Positions 49,713-63,205 of a DNA stretch of 64,000 nucleotides are shown one piece after another. The position numbers and the translations under genes were made by a program. Positions within the stretch are counted from its first letter, which is position 1; every line of letters starts with the position of its first letter. The notes beneath the pieces are model-generated. The model worked only from the letters and a program-made list of their open reading frames with translations. It searched no databases and was not told where the DNA came from. The stretch lies in NCBI RefSeq assembly GCF_010015445.1, contig NC_053127.1, forward strand, positions 11,319,776 to 11,383,775, given 5' to 3'. This DNA comes from Perca fluviatilis. Its lineage: Eukaryota > Chordata > Actinopteri > Perciformes > Percidae.

Positions 49713-52009
49713 GCTGAGGGTGGGGGGTATGTCAATAATCTGGGGGATTGCACACCCTCCCAGCACTGTGCTAGATCCAGGCCCATTCTCTATTTACAGT
49801 GTATTTGGAATGAAGAGAAAAAAAACTGTGTAGTAGTTAGAGTGAAAACAGTCACCGTGGCTCAACAGAAGACCCCATAGTACTGTATGGAAACCAAAGA
49901 TGATCAATCGAAAATGCCAAAATATAGATGTCGCAATAATTGCAACAGTGTTGTGACATTTTGACAAGTTTGACACTCGACAGTGTCTGGAAATGCAGTG
50001 CAAGAGACGCTGCTGTAATGAGCGCTTAGCACAAATGACAGACATCGCAGCCGCAGATGTTCACTTGGCAGAGTGATGCAAAAAAGACCCAACGCTCATT
50101 ATGACAGTCAGACAAAAGAACGCCCATCTGATAGTAAACGGAGCGGCCAGGCCATGCGAGAGGACCCGGCCAACGGGGACATTATCAGCAGACTCAGTAA
50201 TACAGTCATTTCTGACTGAAATGAAAAAAGGCAACAATGTGCCCCACAGTATGGTCCAGCAGTCAGGATTTGGCCTAATCTGACAATTCACTGGAGGAGA
50301 AAAAAAGGAGTGGAAAGCAGGAAAATCATTTCATTGTTTTGATGAGAGGCTTTTCTGGAGCTTCATGGATAGATACAGTATATGGATAGAACTACTGATC
50401 TAATAAGGCCACATCTAGACACTGTTTTCTTTAGTTATGCAGTGATGATAACATAGACAGGAACATTCAATGTTTTATAAATGAAAAAGAAAAGCAGAAT
50501 GTTTTTGGTAGGCTAAACAAGTATTTGCAGCCATGGGAAAGATCTATCTGTAACGAGTCGAGTGATGTCTGTTACTATGGACAATATCGAGACAATATAA
50601 TTAGAGTGTACTAGAGAGGCTTTTAAGAGGCTCAGCATTTTCATCTTAAATTAAGGTAACTTAGAAGTAAATGTCAGTTGTGTTCCTACTTGCTTTGACT
50701 GGATTCTTGCCTCTTACTGTACTAGAAAACGCAATTACAGGCCTTAAAACAGAGGCTGTTTGTCTCTGCAGCAGATGAAAAGGGTCTTGTGGGTCTTGTG
50801 GTGGGTTTTAGCTTAAACGGTTGTCACCACCAGCATGTGTATATTGAAAAAGAACAGACATGTGTGTATTTTACACACTTTTTCCTCCAATAAACAAATG
50901 CTAATGGGAGAGACAGGTAAAACCAGGACAAGACACAACGCCAAGACATTACACCACAAGCTGCTGTGCATCCAAGAGCACAGAACCACCAACATACCTC
51001 AGCTAAAAATAATTTTTAATCCAAAAGAAGACACAGACACATAAAATACAGAGAACATCTAGTTCTGCCTCAGAGAGAGAGAAATGTGTTTGGAGTGATT
51101 ACTACCTGCGTGATTCAGGATTTTTGCTAAACTATTCAAGTGACCAAAATTGACTTTTATACATTTCCAACATATGGGTTGTTACATGATGGAGCAGAAC
51201 GGCTGGAATTGCGTGACCTGCTGTATGTGACCTGATATCACAACATTACTGTACTGCTACTATGCAGCCATATCTTGCTGCTTTTGGCCAACATGTTGCT
51301 TCAAGCTTTGTGTGATATCACCAATGTTCATGTTGTGACTAGATGTGACCTTGGCAGACACACTGTCTATAGTGCTCATGCTGTCTGGAAGAAAACACAT
51401 TAGTCTTAAACCATGTTTGCCACATTTAATTAAATTGATTGACAGCTCCTATTGCATTGTAAAGACCTTTGCTATTTGCTTCTAATTCCATCACAATGTT
51501 GTAAGAACTGTCTGTCAGGGCTACAACTAACAATTATTTTCTTTATCAATGAATGTGTTGATTCTTTTTTTGACCGGATTACTTTGCAGTGTGGGGCAGA
51601 AGATAACATCAGAGCAGATCTTCAGATTTACTCGCAACATTGGAGCCGTTATGTTTAAAATATAAAGTCATAAACACTCTGAGGGTTCATGTGATCAACT
51701 GATCACCAGACATCAATTTACTGCAGATAATCAACAATCAGTGGATTGTTGTCAAGAGGCATCAGTCATACATATTGCATGAACCTCTCTACATTCCCTA
51801 CCTTCTGATGTATAGATCAAAGTGAAGACAATTACATTTTGTTACTGCCAAAAAATGCTTCACTTGCTGCACTACAAATAAACCTGACCTGGCCTTTTAG
51901 TGTTCTCATAACAGGGCAGTCCTGAAAGTGAACACGTTGAACACAAATCCTGACATAACCTTAGCAACCTATGCCCCTTTTTTCCCTCCTTTTGTGCACA
52001 CACACTCAC

Positions 52010-52214
<205 letters not shown>

Positions 52215-52895
52215 CGCACATCCAGCAGCATGGCGGCAACAGCATTAGAGGCGTCCTTTGGGAAGACAATTATTCTAAGTAGTTTTCCCATCAACCAAAG
52301 CCATGGGCAGAAGACCCTCGGGTGAGCCAGAACCTTTCTGAGGAGGCAATCGGGGAAGTAGCCGCTGTCCAATTTATTTGATAAGGCGAGTAGAGCTCAG
52401 ACCTGCCACTAGATGCAGAGGGGAAGAAAATTGGGGCCGTGTTGCAACCTAGCTGCTGACATTTTCAGAGTTCAAATCACTATGCAAACATAGTGATTAT
52501 AATAATATTTCAGCCATGGTTCAGGGTTGATATTCAAAGTTCAGGGTGCAATGGACGACTGTTAGCTTTCAGTATACTGCACCGACTAAGTGATCAAGCA
52601 AAGGTATATACTACTAGTCATTGGAGCATGAGATAGCAGGCCTGCTGCTTGTGAGGAGCAGTGATTACAGTATAGTGAAAGTTGGCAACTGAGCTTTCCT
52701 TCAAGGTACCGACAATAGGAGATTAAATTCAAAGATCTTTTCAAGTAGGGGGTGGCGTCAGCGCTCCTGATGTTCTCAACTTTTCCCTGGAGGAACTTCT
52801 ATTTCAAATTGGACAGCTTCGAGTAAAACTAGCTCCCTCTGGGGATCCTCACCCACACAGAAGCCAGTGTAAAAGAAATGCTATCCCTCTCTGGG

Positions 52896-53014
<119 letters not shown>

Positions 53015-53639
53015 CAGAAATGATGAATAAACAAATCACAGACAGCATTGTGTCATACAAAAGCTTTGAAATGATCATACCGTGCATGGATTCAAGTTGT
53101 TTAAATAAATACAAATGCATGTGTTACAGGTTTGCCACATTAACTTTGAGACATACAGAATGATCACTGCAAAACAAATGAGACGAGTGTGCTGAAATGA
53201 TTAATGGATTATTAGATCAAAAGAAAAATTAATTGAGGACAATTTTAGCTATCAATTATGAAGGTTCCAGCTTCTGTAATGTGAGGATTGCAGTGTTTTC
53301 TGTCTCATATTATTAGTACCTGAAATACCTAAAGGTTATATGTTGTTTGGACAAAATAAGAATTTGCAAGATGACATAATGGGCTCTGAGAACTTACAAT
53401 GGGCATGTCTGATTATATTATTATTTGTTCTCATATTTTATTAAGAAAACAATTAACTGTTCCCAAAAATAATTGATATATTAATACATATTCAAAATAA
53501 TCATTAGCTACGGCCTTAAATTATGTAAAGAGGGTAGACCAACACACTGCATTTTACGTGGCATGGTTCTTGATTAGATATATTCCAAAACATGTTTGCT
53601 TTACGGTACAAAACAGGAAATTGATGCTAATCTTAGTAT

Positions 53640-54305
53640 CATAGACAGTATATAAAGTGAAACAACAGAGCCCGTTGCTCTGGACGGAGACCAGTGAAGG
53701 ATATTAGAAGCACTTTTCCGGTGATGGCTGAGCGTTACTGCGCAGCCTCCAACTGAGAGAGACAACGTAAATGTGACGTGAGCAACCTGTCTGAAAGTTG
53801 TCTTCTGGTAGCTGTGCCAAGAGAAATCTCAATCATTCCCAATCTTACAGAGACGGAGCGTGTAGGTATATGTAAGGAGATAACATAGGCACAGGCTAAT
53901 TATTGCTAACTAAAATGCTAGTTAACATTAGTAATTAAACTTAAACAGCTAATGTAAGTCGAAACTGCCTGCGAGCTTCTCCTGTACTATACGGTAATTC
54001 CTCTACTATGCGACAATAAGTCGCATGGTTATGACACAATCGTTAGCCTATTTTTACAAAAACGTCTGCTACGGAGTCATAACGTGAGATACAAGGTAAT
54101 GGAGCCTTTTATACATTGTCATGATTCTTTAGAAATAATCAATGGACAAAAAAAGTCTTTAAACTCTTCAGATGTAGAGTTATTCGCTGTCAAAGTGACG
54201 TCAAAATGAATGGCAGTCAATGGAATGCTAACGGGAGGTGATCATTTGGTAGCATCAAAATGGCACCAAAGGAGGTTCAAGTTCTGAAGCGAAGCTTAAC
54301 CCCTT
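53640..54305. mobile_element. Probable interspersed repeat
   Basis: It starts ATAGACAGTATATAAAGTG, similar to the ATAGACTGTATAT ends of the hairpin at 5163-5231. It contains phrases (AAGTGACGTCAAAATGAATG, AATGGCAGTCAATGGAATG) common in teleost MITEs. No clean right end was found. Confidence 0.4.
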
Positions 54306-56984
54306 GCTTAGTATAGTGGTTGAAAATATCTAACTTTGATACCACCTGGTGGTGGTATCAAGAAAAGGCACAGTGGCAAACCTCAATGGAGGCTGCAACC
54401 ACCGTCAATGTTTCATTTTCGAAAAATGATATATTCTCATACAAATTCTACACAAAAAGCAATGAATCAATAATACAGCTGTTAAGAGAAAAAGGCAACA
54501 GAACCTCCCATTTCTCATTTGTATGTTCATAATAATTATGTCAAGAATTAATGCAACAGGATATTGCAAAAGATCACATATTCTGGAACCTCTGGTAAAT
54601 TATCTTGAGTCAGCTCAAGGAGCATATCTTATAGGTAACTTGATAAAATAATCATGCTTCCCTTTGCCTTTTTGATATTGCATAATTCACAATAGGCAAA
54701 ATGTGCAAAGAATACACATTCAAAGTTTGTTGAAGTCACACTAAAGGACATCCAGCACCAAAAGTTAACTACCTGTAATCATTTACATTACATTTAAAAT
54801 GTAAAATGTCTCTTGAACTGAAGACATTAGGAGGCTATTTGGACATGACGAAAAGTGAACTGTAGCTGCATTCTCAATAAGTATACTATCTGAAAGGTGT
54901 TTTAGTGTTCTGGACTCTAAAGGTAAGGCATTCTCAGTCTATGAAAGAGAATTCGGTTCCTGAATACCGTTAACAACAGTCCATGCCATCTCTTAAGTAA
55001 AGGTTGATACCATGCACAGTAAATGACAATGTACAATACACATTCTCTGTATGGAGTCCAGGAAGAAAAGAGCTGGTGAGAAAGAAGCTGAAGATTTTAA
55101 TAAACCAAGAAACAAACAAACACGATGTGCTTGTTGGCGCTGAGAGGGTGCTGTAAATCAATTGTGGACTAAAGTTACCTCACACTCTATGGCACTCTTT
55201 CAAGTGGTGAATCTCAGAGAAACCCAACTCTGTTAGATGATCAATGTCCCAGACAGGTCATGTTGCAGACAGGATGAAAGCAGACAGAGCAAGAAGAACC
55301 CCCGCAGATTCTTACTGGACTTGCAGCTCAACCTTCAGCCAAGAAATAAACATCCATCTTTGATTCACACAGCAACATGCAGCCAGCTTTCTTGTGCCTC
55401 TCCTACAATCAATTTTAAAAACATCTTAGGTAATGCGAGGCAAACAGAAATCCTCCGACACAGTGCTGGCAGCAGCCTTCTGAATGATGTCAATTATCTG
55501 GGAACAAATGACAGCAATACACCTGAGAATAGCTCTGAGCTATCTGACATACCCTTACCTTGCAGATCTAGTTCTTTCAAATGCAAATCTGCCTTTATTT
55601 CCCCTAGGCACAGGAATTCGTCCCTGCACATCTACTGTATATCAAATTGGTAGAGCAAGAGAAACATCCCTCAAGAAAGAAGCGTGCACACAGTCTGAAG
55701 TAGCCAATAATCTGCCCAAGAGGGATAGAGCCTCCACCTAAACGTCACCGAGACATCTTTGAGTATATTGCAGAGCTGCCTGCGCTCTGAACAGAACTAA
55801 GGAGGGGAACGCTCAAGGAGATGAGTGAAACCTTCTAGGCGTCTCTCCACATGGAGTTTAAAACGAAAATGGGAGACACCTTGAAGAGGTGTTTCAAGAA
55901 AGATGACATACAAAGAAATCACATGCCCGTATAGCTGTCATTATCTGCCAAAAAGTATATGCTGGCCTGCATCCCGGTAGACTGGTAGGAAGTAGAGGAA
56001 GTAGTTTCCTGGCAGAGAATACATCTGCGTCTTTTAATTTCCTTTAAAGCCTTGTAAATTTCTCATCTCTTCCATAACATTCCACAGACTGCATAAAGGT
56101 CTTGCACCATCTCAGATTCTAAACTCTTCATGTCCTTTATGCCCTTGACTACAACTTCACCAAAGGTTTATCCAGTCCCCAGCACTGACTTTCTACTTGC
56201 CCCTACTGAATGGACATCTCTCTATTTGGAACCTTTATTACTTCAAAGAAATTTTTTATTTCCATGGGACTGAGATGTCATTCAGTTTGCCCACTGCAGT
56301 AACAGGACTACATTCCTAATACTGAACATAACTCCTTCCATTTTTTAAAACCAAAGGGTACATGTGAGTAATTTTTACTTTTTCTTCTTTACAAACAGTA
56401 AATACAATCCTTGGCTTTTGCAATATGTTGTCAGCCATGTATAGAGGTTGCAGGACATTTTTGATGTGGAACGACATTTGTTATTCCACATCATAACAGA
56501 CTGGTGTCTGACCTTCACAGAAAATCCAGTTCTTTGTTTACTTTTCTCATTTCCTCGTGGTCAAAGCTACCAGTTATTGCCCCAAAAATGTACTCCTGGT
56601 CAGGCAGTTTAATCAGGCTTTCCATTTATTCAGTTAAAAAGCATGCCTAAAAGAACACAAGCGTTGGGAAATTGATCGAGGCAAATGTTAGGTGAGGTGT
56701 GGAATGGATGAAAACTACCCTGCGGCATTTTAGAGACATGATTCAGAATACCTGAACAATCAAAAGAGAGAAGAAATTTACCAAACAACTGACTACTAAC
56801 CGTGTGAAACATCCCATATTGCCTTCTTGACATGCAGTTCAACTACATCATTAGTAAACAGCCGGCATGTACTCTTTACAGACTGCTACCTGAACTATCT
56901 TTGCTCTTTTTCTTCAGGTAATGTGCAACTTTAAACTTAAATAATAAGCAAAATATTGAATCTAAATATCCTACACTTTCATTA

Positions 56985-57262
56985 GGTAGTGCAGTGCCCG
57001 TTCGAAACGTGCCTGTTGGGGAACGGGCTGATTGCTTGGAACCACTCATCCAAACAACTTCACACTCGACACTTTGCGCTTCTTTGGGTCCTGAGCAATT
57101 CACCTGCCATGACATAGTTGCGTCCCCTAGCAATGCGAGAGTATATGCTTCATTTGATACCAGCTAGCAATACCCGCCAAGTGTGAAGTTGATTGGATGA
57201 ACGGTTGTCAAGAAATTTGAAAGGCAAACATATAGACAGACAGAGACTCCTTCTATTGTAGT
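56985..57262. mobile_element. Unclassified interspersed repeat
   Basis: TAGTGCAGTGCCCGTT at 56989-57004 recurs inverted at 62807-62823 as AACGGGCACTGCACTA. The right part, GAAGTTGATTGGATGAACGG with AGACAGACAGAGACTCCTTC, is typical of a dispersed fish repeat. No ends were fixed. Confidence 0.4.
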
Positions 57263-58520
57263 TAGATACACTGCAAACTGACAGACTCTCATGGGCAGTG
57301 GCATATGGATCAGAAGATAAATAAGAGAAAAATAACAGAACTGGAATAGACAGAGTTCACATGGACTGCAGCAATTAAATCAAATAATTGAAAACATCCA
57401 AACACAGAACCCAACTATCCATCCAACCTAGAACTGAATCAATGTGACACTTGTAACTGCCTGTCACATGGCCGCTACTGCCAAAGAAATAGCTGTTAAA
57501 GCAAAAGGATATTTTCCTGAGTGCATTCAAAAATGTGTGTTTTACATTTAAAAGTCTGCCAGGCACAGCCGGAGAAATACTATAAATCTCTTGGGTTATT
57601 GAAGCCCACCGTAGGAAGTTACAGCAGAAATGGGATAAACTTTCTCAGCCACCATGCTTGGTAAATCATCAATTGTTTCATACAACCATGTCGGTATTAT
57701 GTAATGTTCAATTAGTACATGCTGAGGTTAAAGTTCTGAGAGTGGTAGCACAGGCAATGTAACCTAATACTGTCCTCTAACATATCTACTATTAAAAAAA
57801 ACCCAACCATGATTCAATTCACACATGACACAATAATTTGGCAAAAAAAGAACATGAAAACCTTTTTAAAGCCAAAGCCCAGACCATCTACCCCTCCCAT
57901 TGTGCCTTTATATGCCACCAACTCTGTTTACTCTACTTCTAATAACTCAGTAAAATTAGATAATATTTAAATTGTGTTGTATTTAAATGCACCTAAACTG
58001 TTTGCTAATCAGATGAATGAAAATTACCCTCCCTAATTACATTTTCAAAATGTTCACTTAGTGAACTTACTTACTTATATATAATGATACAGACTTGTAC
58101 AAATGGGATAATAAGGTTGGAGGAACACATTCTACACTTACTAAATATCCAAAGTAAATATATAAATACTACTAAGCACTTGGAGAAAGAACTTTTTGAA
58201 TGGAGGCCTGGCTATACAAGACCACCAGGAAATCAGTTTCTTGGGATGTTGGAAGGTCAACAGTAATCCATATATTCTAAGTCAATTAGGGACAAAGCAG
58301 TTCCCACATACAGTACACAGGCTGCTTTGGATAACTCCCTGTGGGCATCTCATTAAAATGCGAACGTGTGATTGTGTACTCTATCTCTAAAAAAAGGCAC
58401 CATTCTCTCCTCTCCTATGCATTTCGTTATCAGGAATAAGGCATAATGATACAATTATCTAGATGCTAGATCAATGCAATGAAGATATGGTAAGGATTCA
58501 TGCTACAAAGCTAAAAAAGA

Positions 58521-58902
58521 CTGTCTGTTCCAGAGGCCCATCTGAAAACTAAAGGGGACAGAGCATTTGCAGTCAGGGCCCCTGAGGCTCTGGTACGATC
58601 TGCCCGAGGAAATCAGGTCAGCTGAGTCAGTGGTCTCCTTTAAGTCCCTTCTTAAAACACACTTTTATCAAAGAGTCTTCCCTGATTTTTTATTCTTTTT
58701 TAGCTTGAACCTCCTTTGAACTGTCTGCCTATCTTTTATTTCATGTAAAATTGTTTTTCATATTCTTACCTCACTGTACAGGTTTTTATACACCAAATAG
58801 TTTTTTAATTGTATTCTTTAAAGCCTGATTATTGTGTGACTGGTCTGTTTTCTTTAGCTGTTTTGTGAAGCACTTTGTAATGTCGATTTTGAAAAGTGCT
58901 CT
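58521..58902 (+). mobile_element. LINE 3' end with remnant of reverse transcriptase C-terminus
   Basis: In one frame it reads RLWYDLPEEIRSAESVVSFK then SLLKTHFYQRVFPDFLF and a stop. This is the end of the ORF2 protein of L2/Rex/CR1-like elements. One extra base (CCCCTGAGG) puts the preceding AFAVRAP in another frame. The 3' part reaches GTGAAGCACTTTGTAATG and GAAAAGTGCTCT but lacks the usual ATAAATAAA tail. Confidence 0.8.
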
Positions 58903-59066
58903 AACTTACTGTGCATTCACACAAGCAGTTGCTCAGTACAATCAGTCCTGGTAGCCACTAGCATCTTCCAAGTATAACCACGGACAGCTCTGCTGATGTA
59001 GTTGAGTCTTATTGCTTTCTTCAAGGGCAACTCAACTTATTTACTTCCCACCAAGCACCAACCTTC

Positions 59067-59349
59067 AAATGGTAAATCAACTGCATTTATATAGTGCTTT
59101 TTTCAGTCTTAGTGACCACTCATAGTGCTCTACCACAGGCACAATTCACCCCATTAACACCGATGTATACATTTGGTGGCCGAGGCTACGTTACAAGGTC
59201 CTCCTCATCAGACAAACATTCATGCACATTCAGCAATTTTGGGGTTCAATCTTGCCACAGGACACTTTGACATGTAGACTGCAAGGGCCGGGGATCGTAC
59301 CACCGACCTTTCGATTGGTAGATGACCGCCTCACCAATCACAGCCGTCC
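59067..59349 (-). mobile_element. tRNA-derived SINE
   Basis: Read on the minus strand it starts GGACGGCTGTGATTGGTGAG, has an A-box-like TTGGTGAGGCGG and a B-box-like GGTACGATCCCC, then a body with AAGTGTCCTGTGGCAAGATT. It ends AAAGCACTATATAAATGCAG near 59067. The B box carries a substitution compared with GGTTCGATCC, so it is unlikely to be transcribed efficiently by RNA polymerase III. Confidence 0.7.
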
Positions 59350-59680
59350 ACAAACCCACCTGTTTATTCTTTGTTATTTTGGTCCCACAATTTAGGAACA
59401 GTGTCCTTAACTACCGGTAATGAATGTCCTAAACGTAAGAGCATTTGGTAATACATTTAAAACTGATCCAAGAACAAGGGTAACATTGATAAGTTCAAAT
59501 TAAGATAAAAAAGAACTATATCAATTTCAAATAAAACAAAAATAAAATAAAAAAGGGAGGCACAAACTACAACTACAACTTACAAAAATTTAAAAACAGG
59601 GCACTGGTTATGTTCTTAATTACAAACAATGAAACAAATGCACAGAAAGGTGCATCTATGTTACTTTTTTTTAACAATAT

Positions 59681-61726
59681 TGATGATGATGATGAATAAT
59701 TTTATTATGGTTAACATACATGAAAGAAACGATTATTTACCACAATTTGCCACCGTATCTAACCGAAAAAGGAATAGGCTGAACTTATTTTTGCCTATCC
59801 TATCCCATAATCCCTATAGAATCACCCAGAAATTCAACAAAACTAAACGAAACCAAATACTTGAGTACAATCCTAGAAATACATTTTATAATTTACATTT
59901 TATTCAAATTACTTCATAACCGTTAATAAATTTAGATTTTAAAGGTCCCATGACATGGTGCTCTTTGGATGCTTTTATATAGACCTTAGTGGTCCCCTAA
60001 TACTATATCTGAAGTCTCTTTCCCGAAATTCAGCCTTGGTGCAGAATTACAGCCACTAGAGCCAGTCCCACAATGAGCTTTCCTTAGTATGTGCCATTTC
60101 TGTGCCTGTAGCTATTGAGGAGGAGAGAGGGAGGGGCAAGGTGGAGGGTGGGGGTGTGGCCTTGACCAACTGCCACTTTGCTCATTTGAAAGCCATGATG
60201 CCTCTCTCTCATGGGTTGGCCAAATTCTCTCGGCGGGTAAAGCAGAGAAAGTTGAAGTAACCTTGTTTGTTATGACCTCATAACAAGCAAGATTCCAGAT
60301 CGGCCCATCTGAGCTTTCATTTTCTCAAAGGCAGAGCAGGATACCCAGGGCTCGGTTTACACCTATCACTATTTCAAACCAATTGGGGACCATAGACAGG
60401 CTGGGGGAACGCATATTAATGTTAAAAAACCTCATAAAGTGAAATTTTCATGCCATGGGACCTTTAAAGCTTTTTTGAAACTCAATAGAGACATACACAT
60501 TTTCATCTCATCATTAAGTTCATTACATAATTTAACACCCAAAACTGAAAAACATCTATATTTTACATTAGTCCTCACTTTTTCTACCAGTTTCAAAGAT
60601 AGAAAAACATCTTAAAATATAATTACCTTTGCTTAATAATAATAAAAAATGAATACAGACAGGAAGGCCATTGTTCACAACTTGAAACATTATTTCCAAG
60701 GTTTTTCAAATATACAAGATCCGGAAATGTCAAAATTCTGGAACTTATAAAAATTGTGATAGTTGATTCATAATAGCCAGCTTTATGTATTATTCTAATC
60801 ACTCTCTTCTGAAGTTTAATTATAGGATCTATATTAGTTTTACCATATTCCTGCACAGTATGACATATATGGCATTACAAGTGAATAATACAATATATGC
60901 AGACATCTCTTACTCAACAAATCCATTGCTTTATAAAGAACAGCAATATATTTAGATAATTTCCTTTTAATATAATCTATATGTGACTTCCAACATAGTT
61001 TATAATCTATAATCACTCCCAAAATGTTTGTTTTATATACTCCTTCAATTTCTACTCCATTTAAATATCCCAATTGGCCCTGATACCACCAAACATTTAG
61101 TTTTTTTTTCATTTAGAGATAACTTATTTACATCAAACCATTTTTTTAAATGACAAATTCTCTTTCTATTGTATTTAATAATTGTTTCATATCCACCCCT
61201 GAACAAAATAAATTTGTATCATCTGCAAACATTACACATTTCAAGATTTGATTTAGATACCATACAAATATCATTTAAATAAAATATAAATAACATAGGT
61301 CCCAATACTGACCCCTGTGGAACACCACAGGTTACTCGTCTAAGTATTCAGTATTATTCTTTTTTTTTTTACATACTGGTCATTTAAATAACTTCTTATC
61401 CAATGTTTTGCGACACCTCTTATACCGTAATGTTCACATTTCTGAAGAAATAAAGTATGATTGATTGTATCAAAAGTTTGATGTAAATCAATAAACACAC
61501 CGATAGAGTGTTGTTTCTTATCTACTGCTGTTGCTATATTTTCAATAAATTCCATCACTGCTAAATATGTTGATCTATTGCTCCTAAACCCATATTGGTG
61601 ATCGCTCAGTAACTCATATTTCTCGACGAAGTCATTAAAAGTCTAGTTACAAATAATTGTAGTAGTATTTTAGAAAATTTAGGTTGTAAAGACACAGGTC
61701 TATAATTTGCAACAATGTGCTTTTCA
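59681..61726 (-). mobile_element. Decayed LINE (L2/Rex/CR1-like), 5'-truncated, interrupted by a MITE
   Basis: On the minus strand the segments appear in reverse-transcriptase order: NYRPVSLQPKFSKIL (about 61700), LLSDHQYGFRSNRSTYLAVM (about 61600), GVFIDLHQTFDTINH, CGVPQGSVLGPMLF (about 61300), VMFADDTNLFCSG (about 61220), a thumb-like VIIDYKLCWKSHIDYIKRKL and TNIDPIIKLQKRVIRIIHKA. The FADD catalytic motif survives, but several frameshifts separate the blocks. The 3' end has an (ATC)n tail near 59681-59697. The 5' end stops at the ATCT repeat. A MITE (59938-60468) splits the 3' part. Confidence 0.8.
59938..60468. mobile_element. 531-bp MITE inserted in the LINE
   Basis: The ends TTTAAAGGTCCCATGACATGG and, inverted, CATGCCATGGGACCTTTAAA form terminal repeats. 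The interior is non-coding (AGACCTTAGTGGTCCCCTAA, TATGACCTCATAACAAGCAA). It is a family found widely in teleosts. It must be younger than the LINE it interrupts. Confidence 0.8.
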
Positions 61727-61728
61727 CC

Positions 61729-61778
<50 letters not shown>
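61729..61778. repeat. (ATCT)n microsatellite
   Basis: About 12 ATCT units between the truncated 5' end of the LINE and the next repeat. Confidence 0.97.
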
Positions 61779-61779
61779 A

Positions 61780-62100
61780 ATTGCAAGAACGTCTGTCTGT
61801 GTAGTTGTTAACCGCATATCTCTCAAACCGTTAGTCCGATGGATTTCAAACTTGACAGGTGTCTTGCTATGGGCACGAGTAAGGGTACTCTGTATCCAGC
61901 GCACGGTCACCTATTCTGGGTTAACTAAACCACCAACTACCGCTGACCTGACGGAGCACCACGACTGGCCGCTCGCGGTGCTCTGTATCCAGCGCACAGT
62001 AACAGTAACTTCTCCAAACAGTAACAGATTCTGGGGTATCAACTGTGATCAGCTTCGTGGGAAATTAAGAATTCTCTGCACTATTGGTGGATGTCGTTGA
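61780..62100. mobile_element. Unclassified repeat with internal direct duplication
   Basis: ATTGCAAGAACGTCTGTCTG followed by CTCTCAAACCGTTAGTCCGA and CAAACTTGACAGGTGTCTTG is a dispersed vertebrate repeat phrase. CTCTGTATCCAGCGCAC occurs directly at about 61889 and 61980. The 127-residue open frame over it is repeat-derived. Confidence 0.45.
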
Positions 62101-62230
62101 TGCACTTGCATCATTAGGTTTGCTTTTTTAATCACAAATCTGTCCATTTAATTCTCACTCTGATTACCTAACACACATGCACGCACTGTGGGGGGGATGG
62201 AGGCGTTTTCATCCAAGAGACGCTGTGATA

Positions 62231-62462
62231 GACCTTTTTCTTGGCAGACATGTTGACATGTCATAGTAGGAAAAGCACAGGTGTATTCAAAACCATTAAC
62301 GATGGCTGCATTCCACTTAGGAGAGGCCCTGGTGTTGTGCATGCTGACTCACTGAAATAGCTTACTGGGATACTTGATGGAGTTGAGCCATCGTTAAGGT
62401 TATCAATTTCAGCTGTGCTTTTCCTACTATGACAAGTCAAAATGTCTGCCAAGAAAAAGGTC
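62231..62462. mobile_element. 232-bp non-autonomous DNA transposon with about 78-bp terminal repeats
   Basis: GACCTTTTTCTTGGCAGACA, CATAGTAGGAAAAGCACAG and TTAACGATGGCT occur in this order at the left, and inverted at the right. The arms are about 85% alike around a spacer of about 75 bp. No coding sequence and no clear target duplication. Confidence 0.8.
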
Positions 62463-63148
62463 CATTGGTGGATAGGATATGGAGCAGAGGACTGACAGTG
62501 ACATAAGCAATCACATTATGACAGACGCTTCACTTAGCACCAATTGCAGTGTTTCATTTTAAATGAATTTAGCCTACTGGCTGTGGGTGCTCAGTGGGTG
62601 CTCGGTATTTTCCGTGGGTGCCTATGTCTTCCTCTGATGTAGAAGTAGCCTACACTAAGTCAATAGATAGGCTTTAAAGTGGAGTTGCATATTAAGTGGT
62701 TCAGGGTCCTTCTGTAAGTCATTTTGGGGTACACTTTGGTTTTGATAAATTCTACAAGGAGCAACAACACAGGCCAAGTAATCAGCCTGTTCCAAACACA
62801 CATTTTCAACGGGCACTGCACTAGTTTTTATAAATTTGAACCACTTTAGCCATTTTCATCTTATTAGGAAAAGTACCAGTTTCAAAAGATTGGAAATTAA
62901 CAGGAAAAAAAGGCTGTTGTTCCTCAAAATGAAACTTACATTTTACGTTTCTTCCTTTCACAGACATGTCGCTCTACCTCTTTGGCTTTACTGCCCTGAA
63001 GCTTTTTCATTTTCTTCACTGAAGAGGCTAAATGTTGGAAGTGGTTGCTCCATTGGCCTTTTGCTCCTTCTACCTCCTGGCATTGTGGAAAACTGATATA
63101 TTTAGCTCAGTTTGCTGTGAAAGAACAGCAGCATTTCCCTAAGTGCCT

Positions 63149-63152
<4 letters not shown>

Positions 63153-63202
<50 letters not shown>
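63153..63202. repeat. (CT)n microsatellite
   Basis: A 50-bp pure CT run; on the transcribed strand it is (GA)n. Confidence 0.98.

Positions 63203-63205
<3 letters not shown>

Noticed and set aside
55237..55653. 138-residue plus-strand open frame
   Set aside because: No recognisable domain, no signal or membrane segment, no sign of splice structure or coding bias; within expectation for chance in 64 kb.
59067..59349. tRNA-like A and B boxes considered as a tRNA gene
   Set aside because: No cloverleaf can be closed, the B box is altered and the body and tail are those of a SINE.
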